Assembly: GCF_932294415.1 (NCBI RefSeq)
Contig: NC_065542.1
Location: 43,985,942-44,049,941 of the forward strand
Origin: Quercus robur
Taxonomy: Eukaryota; Streptophyta; Magnoliopsida; Fagales; Fagaceae
DNA length: 64,000 bases
Reading direction: 5' to 3'
This document shows, one piece after another, positions 1-12,581 of this stretch (position 1 is its first letter; each line of letters begins with the position of its first letter). Below the pieces are notes generated by a model. That model did not search any database, was not told where the DNA came from, and was given only the letters and a program-made list of their open reading frames with translations. The translations under genes and the position numbers were made by a program.

Positions 1-3000
1 AAACCCTGAAGGCTTTAAGTGATCATATATACATCCTCCAACAAAAAGTGCATTAGTAGCTGCTTGGGTCATTGGTGATGATATGATGAAGTAACAAAAT
101 TCATCCCATGAAGCCTCTTGTAACAAATAGTCGTGATGCTGTCACATCAAAACAACATTTCATATAAGCAAAAGATCATGCACCCACCGACAAGTAAATC
201 AGTGAAATCACATTATCACCTTTGTGAAATCATTCTGTAAATCTACATTCTTATGTAAAGTGATGCAGTTATTATAATCTTCTGAGGCAAGCTTAATCAC
301 TTCTTCAGGCTCTTCCAGAAGGCTTGGCCACTGCAACAAGCCAATATGTAAACACTAAGCAGTCTATATTGATAGAAGCAGTCTATATTGATAGAATAGC
401 AAATTGACACACTAACAGAGTAACTTGGCAGAGTTGTTTTGACAGCAACCAACCTGTAATTTGACATTATTTTTGAGAAGAAATTGAACAACTAAGAATG
501 GTTGTGCTTGAATACGGAAGCTAGTCAAGGCGATGTAATTACTTGAGCCCTGTGTTTCAACATGATTCATGGTCACATCCTTCAAAACCCTTACTTCTCC
601 ATCAGACAGAATATCCCATTTCCTTCTGTTAGGAGCCTCATTAATGCATTCCAAGAAATTCTTCTCCATATACTCAGTTAAATTCAGCAAATATGCACGA
701 GCTGCAAAACTCATAATATTATTATAAGTTCTTCATGTTCTCGTTAAATCATAAAATTTGTGGAACATAAAAAAGAATCCAACCCTGCTATATAGTATCT
801 CAACATGCATTAGATATATTGACCTTTGAACATTTATCAACCCCACAAAATTTGAGAATCATTTATGATACTAACTTTTATAATGATGATTCCAAGCTCT
901 AGCTTTTATGTTGTAAATGAAGACGACATTGGGAAAAAAAAGTAAACATCACAGCCATGGTATGAGAATTCCATAACTTTCATTACGTAATCACCTCAGT
1001 AGTTATTTAACTTTTAAACCAAAACTGTCAGTAAAAAATGAACAGTGAGTTAAAAAGCTCAAAGTTTTGATTAAAATGACAATGAACATTACATTAACAG
1101 CAAGAGGAAACATATGACCAGATGTGCATATCATTAGATTTAATCATTTCACTCACATAAAACTAAAATTTGAGGGAAAGTCAGGTTTCTCATGCATAAT
1201 GAGAATTGGCACAGCAAAGGACACCATCCCATCAAAGGGATTGGGTGGATTTGGCCTGTAGAAAGGCATTAATCTCCAAACGTATCTTGAGTCATGAGTG
1301 GATAGGTTTTAAAAAATCAGCATACGAGTTATATTGGTGACGCCATTATTGGACAGCATAACCAATTTTACTACTTACACTATCCTCGCCTAAAAATGGC
1401 ATTAACATGTAAAGGTTATGGATAAATTATAAATGTCATACCTTGCTGGTCCACTGGCATCCTAAGATTGAGAAATCTACTATTATTTCGCTTTAACTTC
1501 TGCAACAATGTCCTAACACAGCGCTTTGCACAGAATGCAAGGTTCGAGTTAATTATTGATGAGTATATATTTTCTTGGACTTGGTGCTCATTCACTTCCA
1601 CATTCTCAAGCCATATAACCTGCACTAGGATAGAGACCCAGAATTTGAGAAAACAAATCATTAAGAATATTAAAAATAACCAGGGCAGTAATAAGAATCC
1701 TTCTATATCCTCTTAAATGAAGTTTTTAATAAACATAATTTTTTGTGGATCGTTTGCCTTTACACTAACCTCAGAATACTCGTCATGCCTCCTGATTATC
1801 ACCCCAGATGGCCTTCGCCGACACTTTACTTCCAATTTAGAATCTGAAGGTCCATGGTGGAAATAATCATTCGATACATCAACAATGGCCCATATATCTT
1901 CCACGATCTTTCTTAGGCATCTCAGGAAACAGAATTTCCTTGTTGGCACGAGTGGTGTGGGCAATTGAAATTCAGCATTCACCTACAATAAGGATAATAA
2001 GTACTAGTAGGGTATAATTGACCTATAACCGGTAAGGAAACAAAAAGGTGATCAAGCATGGTAATCTCCAAATGAGAGCCCCCCAAATCTTACCATTACT
2101 ATCTTCGTGATTGTTTCATCAGCACGACTCAACTGCTGCAAAACACCAGTTGGCAAATGGCTAGATCCAAAATGGGCAATGCGGGACAAAGTTGAACCCC
2201 ATCTATCCTTAAAACAGGAAAAAAAAAAGGCAGCAAAAATGAAACATGTATAGGGGGAGAAGAAGAAAGATGAACAAATTCAATCCTTTAGCGGGTGTTC
2301 ATTTTCCCTAACCAAATATAAAGTAACATGGCATTACATGCTCAGATATGCTTTCAAGTAGTATATTGAGAATTTCACAAATCATTTCATTGGGATAATC
2401 TTTTCAGTCCATTAGGAGTTAAACTTCATAGGAACTTTGATAACATTGAGTAGACTCTTCCTTGGATAAATCATAAACAGGTAGAATAAAAGGTTATCCC
2501 ATTCTGCCATGCTATAGGCAGTAATAATTGAGGTCATACATGAATGGTTCAAGTTAAAAGCTAGACCTCACCATAGCAGTGCAAAACTCAGTTATGGTTT
2601 TTCTATATTACTCAATTATGTAAGATTTGACTGACATAGTGCATCTGAATTAAGAGGCCACTTATAATACAGATAATATAGACCCTCTTTAATTTCCCTT
2701 TCTGATTGCCTGATCACCTTTACCAGCATAATTCATGCAGTTCCTTAAATGCAGATGGCCATGTCCATCATTCACACAAAAACAAAGATATAACAGTTCA
2801 TTATTTGCTTTCCATCTGCAGTACCTCTCATCAACAACCATACATTACAGACAAGAAATATAAGTGATCCTTAACCCTTTCTTTCTTCAGTAAAACTACC
2901 TTTTTAAAGCATAAAGATGGTGCATTGGGATAGACCAACACACTATTTTCTAGTTCAGATTTCTAAGGATGTGTCTAGCATGGTTAAGAGGCCTAAAAAA

Positions 3001-3489
3001 AAAGTATGCAAGTCCGAAAAAAATAACAAGAACATTCATGACGAAAGTAGATCCCACTAGTCACCATTCATGTTTGGCAGACAGGTTATGCCCAGTTCCA
3101 AGTATTTCAATGCTAGTGTTAAGAAATCTCACCACATCCATCAAGACAGAAACCAAGTTCTCAGGGGCAATTGGAAGAATTGCAGTCTCAACCGAACATT
3201 CGACTCTCATTCCGGGTGGAGGCAAAGTCTTAAATATCTGTTGGAATTCCTCAATTGTACCTAATGCTGGAGTACCAACAACCCAAGCGTTTGCTTCTAA
3301 AGCCATACCCATGATTTCCTTGTAAGCTGCCTTGGAGATGTTATTTGCCTCTTGCAGTTTTAGGAACTTACTCTCCACAGAATTACTGTCAGAATGATTA
3401 GCCATGGGTGCTTGAACTGGATGCAGAAGCTTAGACGTAGGAAGTTTAGCAGGCTTTGAAGAAATGTCAAGGGAAGATAGTGCAAGATC
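1..3489 (-). CDS. HD-ZIP class IV-like START-domain protein (partial, seven exons)
   Basis: Exons read on the minus strand: 3489-3133, 2207-2094, 1982-1770, 1619-1442, 701-454, 330-220 and 138-1. All have GT/AG borders, and together they give one 453-codon frame with no stop, which argues for a maintained gene. The product resembles the START domain and C-terminal half of HD-ZIP IV transcription factors (PDF2/HDG/ROC group). Landmarks are AEFQLPTPLVPTR, CRRRPSG, a WLENVEVNE segment, a KRCVRTL segment and RRKWDILSDGEV; the last exon keeps LLQEA and LKPSGF, as in family C-termini. Members normally act in the nucleus in epidermal fate, with START as a lipid-binding regulatory domain. Oddities: about 55 residues usually found before WDILS are missing, exon 330-220 has no clear family counterpart, and no homeodomain was found upstream. 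The 3' end lies beyond the window. It may be a divergent homeodomain-less paralogue. Exon borders were assigned by eye. Confidence 0.75.
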
Positions 3490-3600
3490 CTGGCACATAA
3501 GTAGAACTTATATGTTACTATTACTATGGCATACCAATCACAGTAAGCTAGACAAATGGGCTGTAATTAAAAAGAAAAGTTAAATGCGGTTTGCTCAGAC

Positions 3601-3775
3601 TAGTTCTCTGGTGTTGCCTGCAGCCTTAGTTCTGGAGCATTGGTCAGAATCTTCCATTCTAATATGTAGTTTCCTGTAATTATGACTTCGACTATTAAAT
3701 TTTTCATGCTCTGACAAATTTGTCTTGTGTAACCGGTTTTCTGACTCAACCTCCTCCCCTGAACTTTGACCCCCC
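3601..3775 (-). other. Candidate leucine-zipper exon of the START gene
   Basis: On the minus strand this block is open in the frame that would join at phase 0 to the exon beginning at 3489. It encodes a hydrophilic, heptad-like stretch around ENRLHKTNLSEHEK. HD-ZIP IV proteins have a zipper between homeodomain and START, so position and character fit. The proposed donor (CTA|gtctga) is weak and the acceptor is unclear, so this is only a candidate. Confidence 0.3.
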
Positions 3776-3799
3776 CGCAGCTCTTTGACAACAATGAAA

Positions 3800-6700
3800 T
3801 GTAAACAATGAATATAATAATTAGCTATAATACCACATTAATCATAAAAGCTACTTTTTTTATAACTATTAATAATAAAACTAAGAAAGTAAAAGTTCCT
3901 ATATTGGCAATTGAGGTCTGCATAGACCCTAACTTTTGGTCCATCTATCTTGGAATTAAGGTAATTCATCTTTCAGAACACCTAATTCAACAACCAAGTA
4001 TTATGTAAGTGAAGGTACTACCTCAAGCCCAATCAAAGACCAATTTCTTAGAGATCAGATCTGTAGCAGTTGTAATGTTGATTCTTATAATAGAAGAATC
4101 AACACAAGCATTGCATTTATAGTCCTCTAATATATAAACCATACAAGGATTTGGTTACTTTTTGAGCAACATCAAACTGAAATTTGGTAGGATTAACCAG
4201 GTGATTAGTCTAGGCTTTGGAAAACTCAAACACAATGCCGCAAATTACTTATAGGAGCAACTGTTGTTTGATACAGGACATGTGAAGCATTGAGATTTTT
4301 CTTTATGGAACTCAATTTGAAGCATTGAGAAAATTAAACTTAATGGAATTCACTATCTTATATTGCAACAACAGTAACTTTAAGGTTAATGCATTGAAAT
4401 TAAGCCGAACCATTCATGTGATGGAAAAAGAATATACAGATACAATGACATGGAGAGAAATAAAAATGTTATCCTTCCTATCATAGCTAAAAATGGTAGA
4501 TCTCACCAGATTTTTGTCAATCTTGAGCAAATTTAACTAATACTTTCTCAAATTAACAAAAATGGACAGAAGATACAAATCAATTTCAACAAGTTAAAAC
4601 TTTTCCTGTAAAAATGATAATAATAACTAATAAGGGTAAGTTACACTGATACATCTGAGGTGTAGTGAGATTAAACTTGCTATATCCAACTTTCAAGAAA
4701 TGACACTCCACCCCCAAATAATAAAAATAATTGAAACCCCACCCTCTTTTTTGAATTAATTTGGGGGTAGGTTTAATTATTTTTTATCATTTGGGGGTAT
4801 GATGTCATTGAAGAAGAAGAAGAAGAAGAAGAAGAAGAATTGCTATACTCAACTTTCAATAATTGACATTGTCACCTCTTTTTTAAATTTCTTTGGGGGC
4901 AGTGTTAATTATTTTGATCATTTGGGGGTGTGATGTCATTTACCCTAATAATGAAGAAGAAGAAGAAAGAAAAAAATTCCTGTAAACAGTATTCAAATGA
5001 TTGGAGAGAGTTTGGATCTCAATACAATCTACCCAAAACTTATCCTGACTTCTAGGGACTGAGGACGCATGTATTCTCCATTCAGCTTACACATATTATA
5101 AGTTCCATCAAATTGTAAACAGCTTACACCTTTTAATGTTTGGATAGGTGTAAACAGCTTACACCTGTTGATGAATGTACCCGCCATTCATATAAAGAAG
5201 GTAATTTCCAATTGAGCACTTATTGTACCCTTCTACTTCCATCATAGATTATTAGATCTCCACCATCAAATGTTGCATTTAACTACTTCCTTGAAGTAAG
5301 CTTTTATGAACTGAAAACTTGGGGGGCACAAATATGCCAAAATTTTCTGATAGAGCAGTACGAAAAAAGAACAGGGTCATTTTAAAACCACGAGGTGTGG
5401 ACTTGATATATGGATGGAAAAATATTTTTGCACTAAACTGTTATCTCGTTCCAAATTGAAAAAGATCTAAATAGAATAACCTTATAAATATTCAATAACG
5501 CTTTATGAAATGATATCAATGTAATTTGCACTAAAAATCATGACAATAATGATACGTAATTTTGTGGTTTGTGATACTTGCAATGTGGGCTGTGGGAAGC
5601 AAATAACGGAAGCCCATATGATACTTCTTGAAATATGTAAAAGGAAACATTGGTATGAGCCTTGGTCAAGATGAATATTTATTTTTCATTGGTAGGGAGT
5701 CTAAATTACCTCAAACCATTCAATTTCTTCTTATGGTATAAAGAAAAATAATTTGTAAATATAGGCAGCTACACCAAACAGGAAAATTAACTTATTATAC
5801 CAATTAGTATAGCACTTCAAACTAAATGTCTGTGCAGATTTCTTCAATATTATGGAGAAACAACGCAAAAAGAGAAAAAGTAGAAAATTTTAAATTGAGA
5901 AGTGTTGAATCCAAGAACAGAACATCAAAGTGAGCTTTATTGCAACCAGAAAGCAGAGAAAGATCTTCTTCACTTCTAAGGAGGGTTGTCCTTAATTGTG
6001 TTGCATCCTAGGAAGCACACACACTTCATTTGGGGTGTCCTACCTGTGTCATGCTAGTGTCATACCCACCGTGTTGTTTTACAATTTTTTAGAAATTGCT
6101 TGTATTGTCGTGTCCATGTCCATACTTCCTAGGTTGCATCCTACGGTCGGGGTATTCAAATATTTCCTAACTACAAAGCATTTGCTTCACAGTAAATCAT
6201 CAACAATTGAAACTAACTCACAAAAATTAAAATAAATTTGTGCAAAGAGACATAAACATGCAAGCAAACACTCAAACACGCACGCACATTTAGGAAACAC
6301 AAATTTTCAAGAATCTTTACTTAGAATTAAAACCATTGTTTACACTCTAAGTCCCCAACCCATTAATCAGAAGAAGCTGTTTTCATGACAAGAAATTTTA
6401 TAAAGAAGCTAAGGCTTAATTGGAAACCTAGACAAACATCCACTGCCCCAATTCCTTGAGAGCAAAATAAACCAACAAACAAAGTTTAATCATAGAGAAA
6501 GAAATTAACAAAATAAAAAAATCTAACCCAATACTCAAAGCAACGCATAGTAGCAGTTTTGATAAACCTTGGGATTTTTTTATAAAAACAATTAAAAATT
6601 AAAAAAATTAAAAATTAAAAATTAAAATTGAAATTAAAATTAAAATCAAACCTAATACTGATACTTAAAGCAAGGAGTAGAAGCAGAATTCTTGATCAAA

Positions 6701-6950
6701 GGATAAATTGAGAACAAGAAGGCCCAGCATGAAAACCCTAACCTAAAAATCAAACTAAAGCATTGACTAGAGTCTATCTTGAATACAAACAAAAAATCAG
6801 AGATGCAAGAACTCAATCAGAAACTTCAAGAATCATCAACTGGTGCAAAGAAGTGGGTACAAATATTTTCAAAGAAAAAAAAATGAACAATAGACAAATA
6901 CACAGAGATATATGGAAATTTAAAAAAAAAAAAAAATGATATTGAAAAGG
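3800..6950. other. Probable long 5' intron or upstream region of the START gene
   Basis: No convincing coding exon was found on either strand. A WFQN-type homeodomain helix-3 codon string was looked for on the minus strand and not seen. The stretch is AT-rich and holds a GAA repeat, short A/T-rich simple repeats and a run of AAATT repeats near 6595-6650. Confidence 0.4.
4660..4970. repeat. Diverged tandem duplication with GAA microsatellites
   Basis: Two successive segments share the same order of motifs: a TTTGGGGGTNTGATGTCATT phrase, a GAAGAAGAA run (about 4813-4839 and 4951-4968), and tctactcaactttcaa-like sequence. They look like an old duplication of about 130-170 bp with indels. Confidence 0.55.
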
Positions 6951-6959
6951 AATAAAAGA

Positions 6960-7215
6960 ATATTGAGTACTCACTGAACTGTTCAATCTGAATTTCCCTG
7001 AGATTTCTGACAAAACAAACAGTCTCTAGAGAGTGAAATGGGTTTTTGGAGAGAATTGGGTTTTTTGGGGGTTTGGTCTCTTTATCTTCTTGTGTTTGTA
7101 GAAGAGAGTAGAGAATGGGTTTTACTTCCCGCCGAGTGCCCTTTCAGTTTTCTGCTTGTTACTTACGTTTCTCCTTCTCCACTCCAGGCCTCTATATATA
7201 TATATATATATAGTT
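6960..7215 (-). promoter_or_regulatory. Possible promoter and leader of the START gene
   Basis: Read on the minus strand, an AT-repeat (TATATA, about 7193-7213) is followed by about 200 bp of purine/pyrimidine-biased sequence like a plant 5' UTR, down to about 6960. The orientation and distance would suit the minus-strand gene at 1-3489, but no splice link was proven. Confidence 0.25.
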
Positions 7216-7500
7216 TTGGGCCTACTGGGTTTCACGTGATACTCGCGTGATGTGTTCTCTAATATAGTAATATATAGCCTAGGGGGAGGGGATTTAGCAT
7301 AAACTGGGAATTAGCAAATCTGTAGAAGTTAGATGGTGGTTCTATCAATACAACAAAAGAACCAAAGACGGAGTCAGGACTTGGAGTTAAGGGGACGGTT
7401 TTATTGTTAGCTATATGCAGAAACTCTTTTGGCTCTATTGCTTAGTCGGCAAAGGTTTTATTTTTTTTATTATTATTATTTTTATGTGTGTGTAGATGGT

Positions 7501-8958
7501 AGAGTGTGTCTTTTGTTGGTAATAACAAAATTATTTTGTTTAAAGTTTTTTTAAGAGCTAAGTTGTTTGTTTTTGGTAAAATCGGTTGATTAGTTTCATT
7601 TTTTTTTTTTTTTAGCTTTGCTATTGCCTATTGGTAATTTTTGTTGTTGGGCTTGTATATTTTTTTTTAGATTTTAGATCTATAAATTTTTTCATGGACT
7701 TTAAAAGGAGGAAAATACTAGATTTACAAATTTTTTTTACAAATTTTTGTTGTGATTAGTGGTTATTAATAAGTAAAAAAGTGATATAAGTAGTGAATCT
7801 TGGTGCAAACAAGTAAAAATTTACAACCTCAATAGTTTGTAAAAATGTTGTAAAAAAATTTGCAACTGTAGCATTTCTCTTATAATGATCAATAAAGGGG
7901 ACAAAATATAATTTTATTGAACGAAGTTGCTAAAATTAGTACCTAAATATATAATTATATTATTTTTAAAAAAAATTAGGGGGGGTAGAGTGTGTCTTTT
8001 GTTGGTAATAACAAAATTATTTTGTTTAAAGTTTTTTTAAGAGCTAAGTTGTTTGTTTTTGGTAAAATCGGTTGATTAGTTTCATTTTTTTTTTTTTTTA
8101 GCTTTGCTATTGCCTATTGGTAATTTTTGTTGTTGGGCTTGTATATTTTTTTTTAGATTTTAGATCTATAAATTTTTTCATGGACTTTAAAAGGAGGAAA
8201 ATACTAGATTTACAAATTTTTTTTACAAATTTTTGTTGTGATTAGTGGTTATTAATAAGTAAAAAAGTGATATAAGTAGTGAATCTTGGTGCAAACAAGT
8301 AAAAATTTACAACCTCAATAGTTTGTAAAAATGTTGTAAAAAAATTTGCAACTGTAGCATTTCTCTTATAATGATCAATAAAGGGGACAAAATATAATTT
8401 TATTGAACGAAGTTGCTAAAATTAGTACCTAAATATATAATTATATTATTTTTAAAAAAAATTAGGGGGGGTAGAGTGTGTCTTTTGTTGGTAATAACAA
8501 AATTATTTTGTTTAAAGTTTTTTTAAGAGCTAAGTTGTTTGTTTTTGGTAAAATCGGTTGATTAGTTTCATTTTTTTTTTTTTTTAGCTTTGCTATTGCC
8601 TATTGGTAATTTTTGTTGTTGGGCTTGTATATTTTTTTTTAGATTTTAGATCTATAAATTTTTTCATGGACTTTAAAAGGAGGAAAATACTAGATTTACA
8701 AATTTTTTTTACAAATTTTTGTTGTGATTAGTGGTTATTAATAAGTAAAAAAGTGATATAAGTAGTGAATCTTGGTGCAAACAAGTAAAAATTTACAACC
8801 TCAATAGTTTGTAAAAATGTTGTAAAAAAATTTGTAACTGTAGCATTTCTCTTATAATGATCAATAAAGGGGACAAAATATAATTTTATTGAACGAAGTT
8901 GCTAAAATTAGTACCTAAATATATAATTATATTATTTTTAAAAAAAATTAGGGGGGGT
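7501..8958. repeat. Three head-to-tail 486-bp tandem units
   Basis: Units run 7501-7986, 7987-8472 and 8473-8958, each opening with AGAGTGTGTC or AGAGTCAATG at the following join, and each ending in a run of seven G. They are almost identical; the only difference I noticed is a C/T near the end of unit three (tttgTaactg). No coding potential is evident; each unit carries poly-T tracts and a tagatttacaaattttttttac segment. Near-identity means a very recent amplification, or an assembly effect. Confidence 0.95.
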
Positions 8959-8960
8959 AG

Positions 8961-9132
8961 AGTCAATGAATGGCTCCGTCCATTAAAAGAACTACTAGAG
9001 CTCGATCCTGTTCTGCCAATGCATCAGCATATTGGTTGGCTTCACGATATATATGCTTTATTTGCTTGTTGGGGATGTACAACACTCAATGCATCCAACT
9101 CAATTGTGCTGGAAATTAGCCAACGGGCATGA
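8961..9132 (-). pseudogene. RNase H C-terminal fragment of a LINE-type element
   Basis: On the minus strand the sequence encodes KHIYREANQYADALAEQ and ends soon after with a stop. YREAN-x-ADALA is the hallmark C-terminal helix of the RNase H domain carried by plant non-LTR retrotransposons and related plant RNase H proteins. Upstream the frame is lost (in-frame stops and shifts), so this is a short relic. It abuts the third 486-bp unit. Confidence 0.7.
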
Positions 9133-9263
9133 GGCCCCTTGGGCAAAAATACTTGCTGGAGATTAGTCAAAAACTTTATCAATTTGAACACTGGGTTCAA
9201 TTCCAGTGGACACAAAAAAGAAAATCATTGTTAAAAACACAAGAAAACAATTGCATAGTAATA

Positions 9264-9475
9264 GAGTAATGCTAGGGACACACCCCTTCCCACACCCAAA
9301 ATTCACGCCATATTTATGTGTCAACTCTTAATTAGATTTTAGCATTTTCAAATATATGTGGTGGACTCATGTAAAAGTGTTGAAATCTAATTTAGAATTA
9401 ACCTTTATACTAAAGTGTGATTTTGGGGTATGAGAAGGGTTGTGTCCTGCTCCCTAGCATTACTCTTGCATGTAT
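9264..9475. mobile_element. MITE, 212 bp, with long terminal inverted repeats
   Basis: The left end begins GAGTAATGCTAGGG and the right end closes with its exact complement CCCTAGCATTACTC. The inverted similarity continues for about 45 bp (acaccccttcccacaccc against the complement of ggggtatgagaagggttgtgt). TTGCAT occurs just outside both ends (9251-9256 and 9476-9481), compatible with a target duplication. No coding capacity; the superfamily is uncertain, possibly hAT. Confidence 0.8.
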
Positions 9476-9559
9476 TAGCCTATCATACATGGCCATTAGG
9501 CCATTACCATGGCATCTTGATTTAAAAATATAAATGACAAAACATCAATAGGACGAAAA

Positions 9560-9890
9560 TTAAAAAAGACCAAAATCTTCTAGTAACTTCGCTGCCCTCC
9601 TTGCCAAAGCATTTGCGCAGCTGTTAAGTTTCCCTAAAGTAATGTTTCACCCTTGTTTGAGGAATCCTATTTGAGGAGAACCCTGCAAACATCAGTAAGT
9701 GTTGAAAAGGAGTTTGAGTAAGAAATCCCATAACTAATTTAGCATACAATTCTACTTCTGGGTAACAAAGTCGTACTAGTAATTGTAAACAAAGTGAGAT
9801 CCCATCCCTAGATACCCATAGTTTAGCTAGGATACAGGTACCGAAGCCCATGGCTCATCCATTTGCCACAATGGTTCTCGACAATGCTCC
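9560..9890 (-). pseudogene. RNase H domain relic of a non-LTR retrotransposon
   Basis: The minus strand reads through typical RNase H segments of plant LINEs: KLWVSRDGISLCLQL, then a VELYAKLVM segment, then RETNSCANALARRAAKLLEDF split by a frame change near 9625. The canonical form is AELWALRDG ... VEVELDAK ... REANxCADALARxG. Acidic residues and frame are damaged, so it is a pseudogene. It lies on the same strand as the relic at 8961 but is a second copy, not its continuation, since both contain the same C-terminal motif. Confidence 0.7.
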
Positions 9891-10672
9891 TTTAGCCGTC
9901 CGCCCTGGGTTGCTCATGGAGGATCCAGTGCAATGGCAGAGCTATAGCAAAAATTTCTTTTAGTTTATGTATAATTATTAAAAACTTTAAAGATTTAACT
10001 ACAAAAATAAGAGTTAGCCCCCCCCCAATATTTGAGTTAGTCAATAATGCTCTTAAAAATAAAGACTTCATCAATGGTCTAGTAGTTATATAAACAAGGT
10101 AGTTTTTGTTTTCTTAATTTCATTTTCTGTATATGTCTAATATCAAACTAGATAACTTTTATATACTCATTAGAATTTAAAAGATGATAAATTCTCCTAC
10201 CAAATTATCTCTTGAATGTACATATGTTAAAGTTCATATTTTTGATGCAATATACTTATAAATTATGATATACTCTAGTATTAAAATATTAAATTTTATA
10301 TGTGTGTGTTTATGCATGTGTGCGATAATTTGTTTTGACTTTAGTCTAATATATTAGTACCGCAATTTAACCCCCGAACAAAAAATCCTAGCTTTGCCCT
10401 ATATCAGTGTTGAGTTTGAACTTTAAACCAATCAAAACTTACTTGACCCAACTGACTCTTGTTACACCTCTAGTAGACCCAAGCGCTTTGGTGAAATGAT
10501 AAGGCAGTATTCAAGTGCTCCACTCTTAACCTCTAATAAATGAAGCGGAGGATTGGGATTAAGCTGCTGGAAATCAAAATTGTTATATGTTTTAATTAAG
10601 ATTCAAATGACAAAAGTGAAAAAAGAACTCCAAGAGAAAGAGGGTTTTGGGAATGTGGAGTTACAACACAAA
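9891..10672. other. Intergenic, no gene recognised
   Basis: AT-rich sequence with a run of C at about 10019-10027 and a tRNA-like fragment near 10480-10565 (gcgctttggtgaaatgataaggc), which may be a decayed SINE. No coding support. Confidence 0.4.
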
Positions 10673-12581
10673 CTAGGGATGGCCATAGGTAGGGTATGAA
10701 TCAGGTATACCCATACCCTACCCGAAATATTTGTCCATGGATACCTGGATAGCAATACCCATTAGCATCCATACCCGATATCTACCCGGATTTATTATCC
10801 ATGGATATCCATACCCAACCCGATACCCATTTAATTTTTTTTTTTAATCCAAAACATTTTAACTAAAAAATAACTAATAAATTTATCTTTAAAAAGTTGA
10901 AAATATATATCACTCAGCTCGAAACAAACTAGAATACACATAATATTTCAATTTACCAATGAAATATAATCCAAAATAAAACTCATCAGCATTACCATGT
11001 ATTAAGTATCAAGTATGACCAAGAAATTGGTGGAGATTTTGGTCACCAAAAAATAAAGTAGCATATCAAAACATATGTCGACACTCAACTAGTGACCATG
11101 GTATATAAAACTATTTGAAAAACAACAAATATTGAAAACATGTTTTCAACTAACATGAAGGTCCTTGGATCAGTAATAAAAAGTCTTCTAAACTCTATAT
11201 GACATACTCTCATCAAAGAATACTACTATCATCAAAAATTAGATTCTCAATCTCTCCACCGATGGCCACAGTTTGGATTGCAGCGGACAAAAAAGAGCGT
11301 CATGCCCTCCTCCCCTCTAGCAGCTACCTGCACATATTTATAAAAACAAATGGAACAGGTGAAAAATCACTCATCATGAACTCTAACAGCTCAGGACTTG
11401 TCAAAACAAACATAAATAATATTAAAAAGAACAAACACTACGCAAGAAACAATAAAGGAAGGGAACACCAAGAAAAATAAGAGAGCAGAGAACACCAAAC
11501 ATCATCCTTAGTCAAACACCAGAAAGAGCTCTAAAAAAAAGGCAGTAGAGAAAACAAAAGTAACAACACACTACCCAAGACACTTTCCATTTTCTTGCTT
11601 GAATACACAATATAAATTCCACAATATCTCATCTTTGTAAACTTCACGTACACACACACATAGTGACACAACACAATAAACACATACACAAAAAATTCAC
11701 AATACCAAAATATTGTTTCATATTCACATACACAAACCCATTGGCCAACTAACAAACCCAGCATACCAATTGCCTGCACATAGTAGAGTAAAATCAATCT
11801 CAATTAAAGAAGAGAGAACATACTAGTAATGTTCTTATCCCTTGGAACATCAACTAACAGCGCAAGACCTATCAAAACAAACATAAATAATCATCAATGT
11901 CATATAAATTAATCAATTTATCGTAAGCAGGAGATGAGTTCCAATGTAAAGGGAAAACAGAAATGGAAAACTATCCAGAAGTTGATATCCACCGATTATT
12001 TATTTTTGATCGCAATATGGTGATGCTTCAACAATATGCAAAAAGGTTTGTTTAAACATATACAAAGAGGAGATGAAATATCTGATAGGACAAGAAACAG
12101 AACAAGGAATGGTGGATCATATAGTGAAATCTATAGAGTGGCAAATTAAATATCTATAGAACATATTGGGTCAACTTCAAGCAATAGACATTGCAGTGCC
12201 TAGACACTAATCAATAGCATAAGTAGACAATTGCCTCTCAAATGGGGGGTTTTTATCTAGAATTGGCAACTGCTACAGTGGGAAGTCATTTTGATGCTAG
12301 ATGGTGAGTAGGATCCAACATAATCAAATGGAGGGTAACTAATACAATAAAGAAAAAAATTGGAAAAAAAGATGCTGATCTAATATATATTCATGAGCAT
12401 TAAATATTTGATAAACACAACATTTTTATTTACATCTTTATGTAAGAAGCACTAACAAAATGCCACAATACAACCAGGAACCCCGTAAAATGCATATCAT
12501 TATAACTGTACCTAAACTAAAGTACCAGTTTCCAAACATGGACCAAAATCAAGGATAATCAAGGATAATAATACCTGTCCA

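Noticed and set aside
11199..11480. Plus-strand 93-codon frame left of the hAT relic
   Set aside because: Low complexity, no homology recognised, sits in decayed element sequence.
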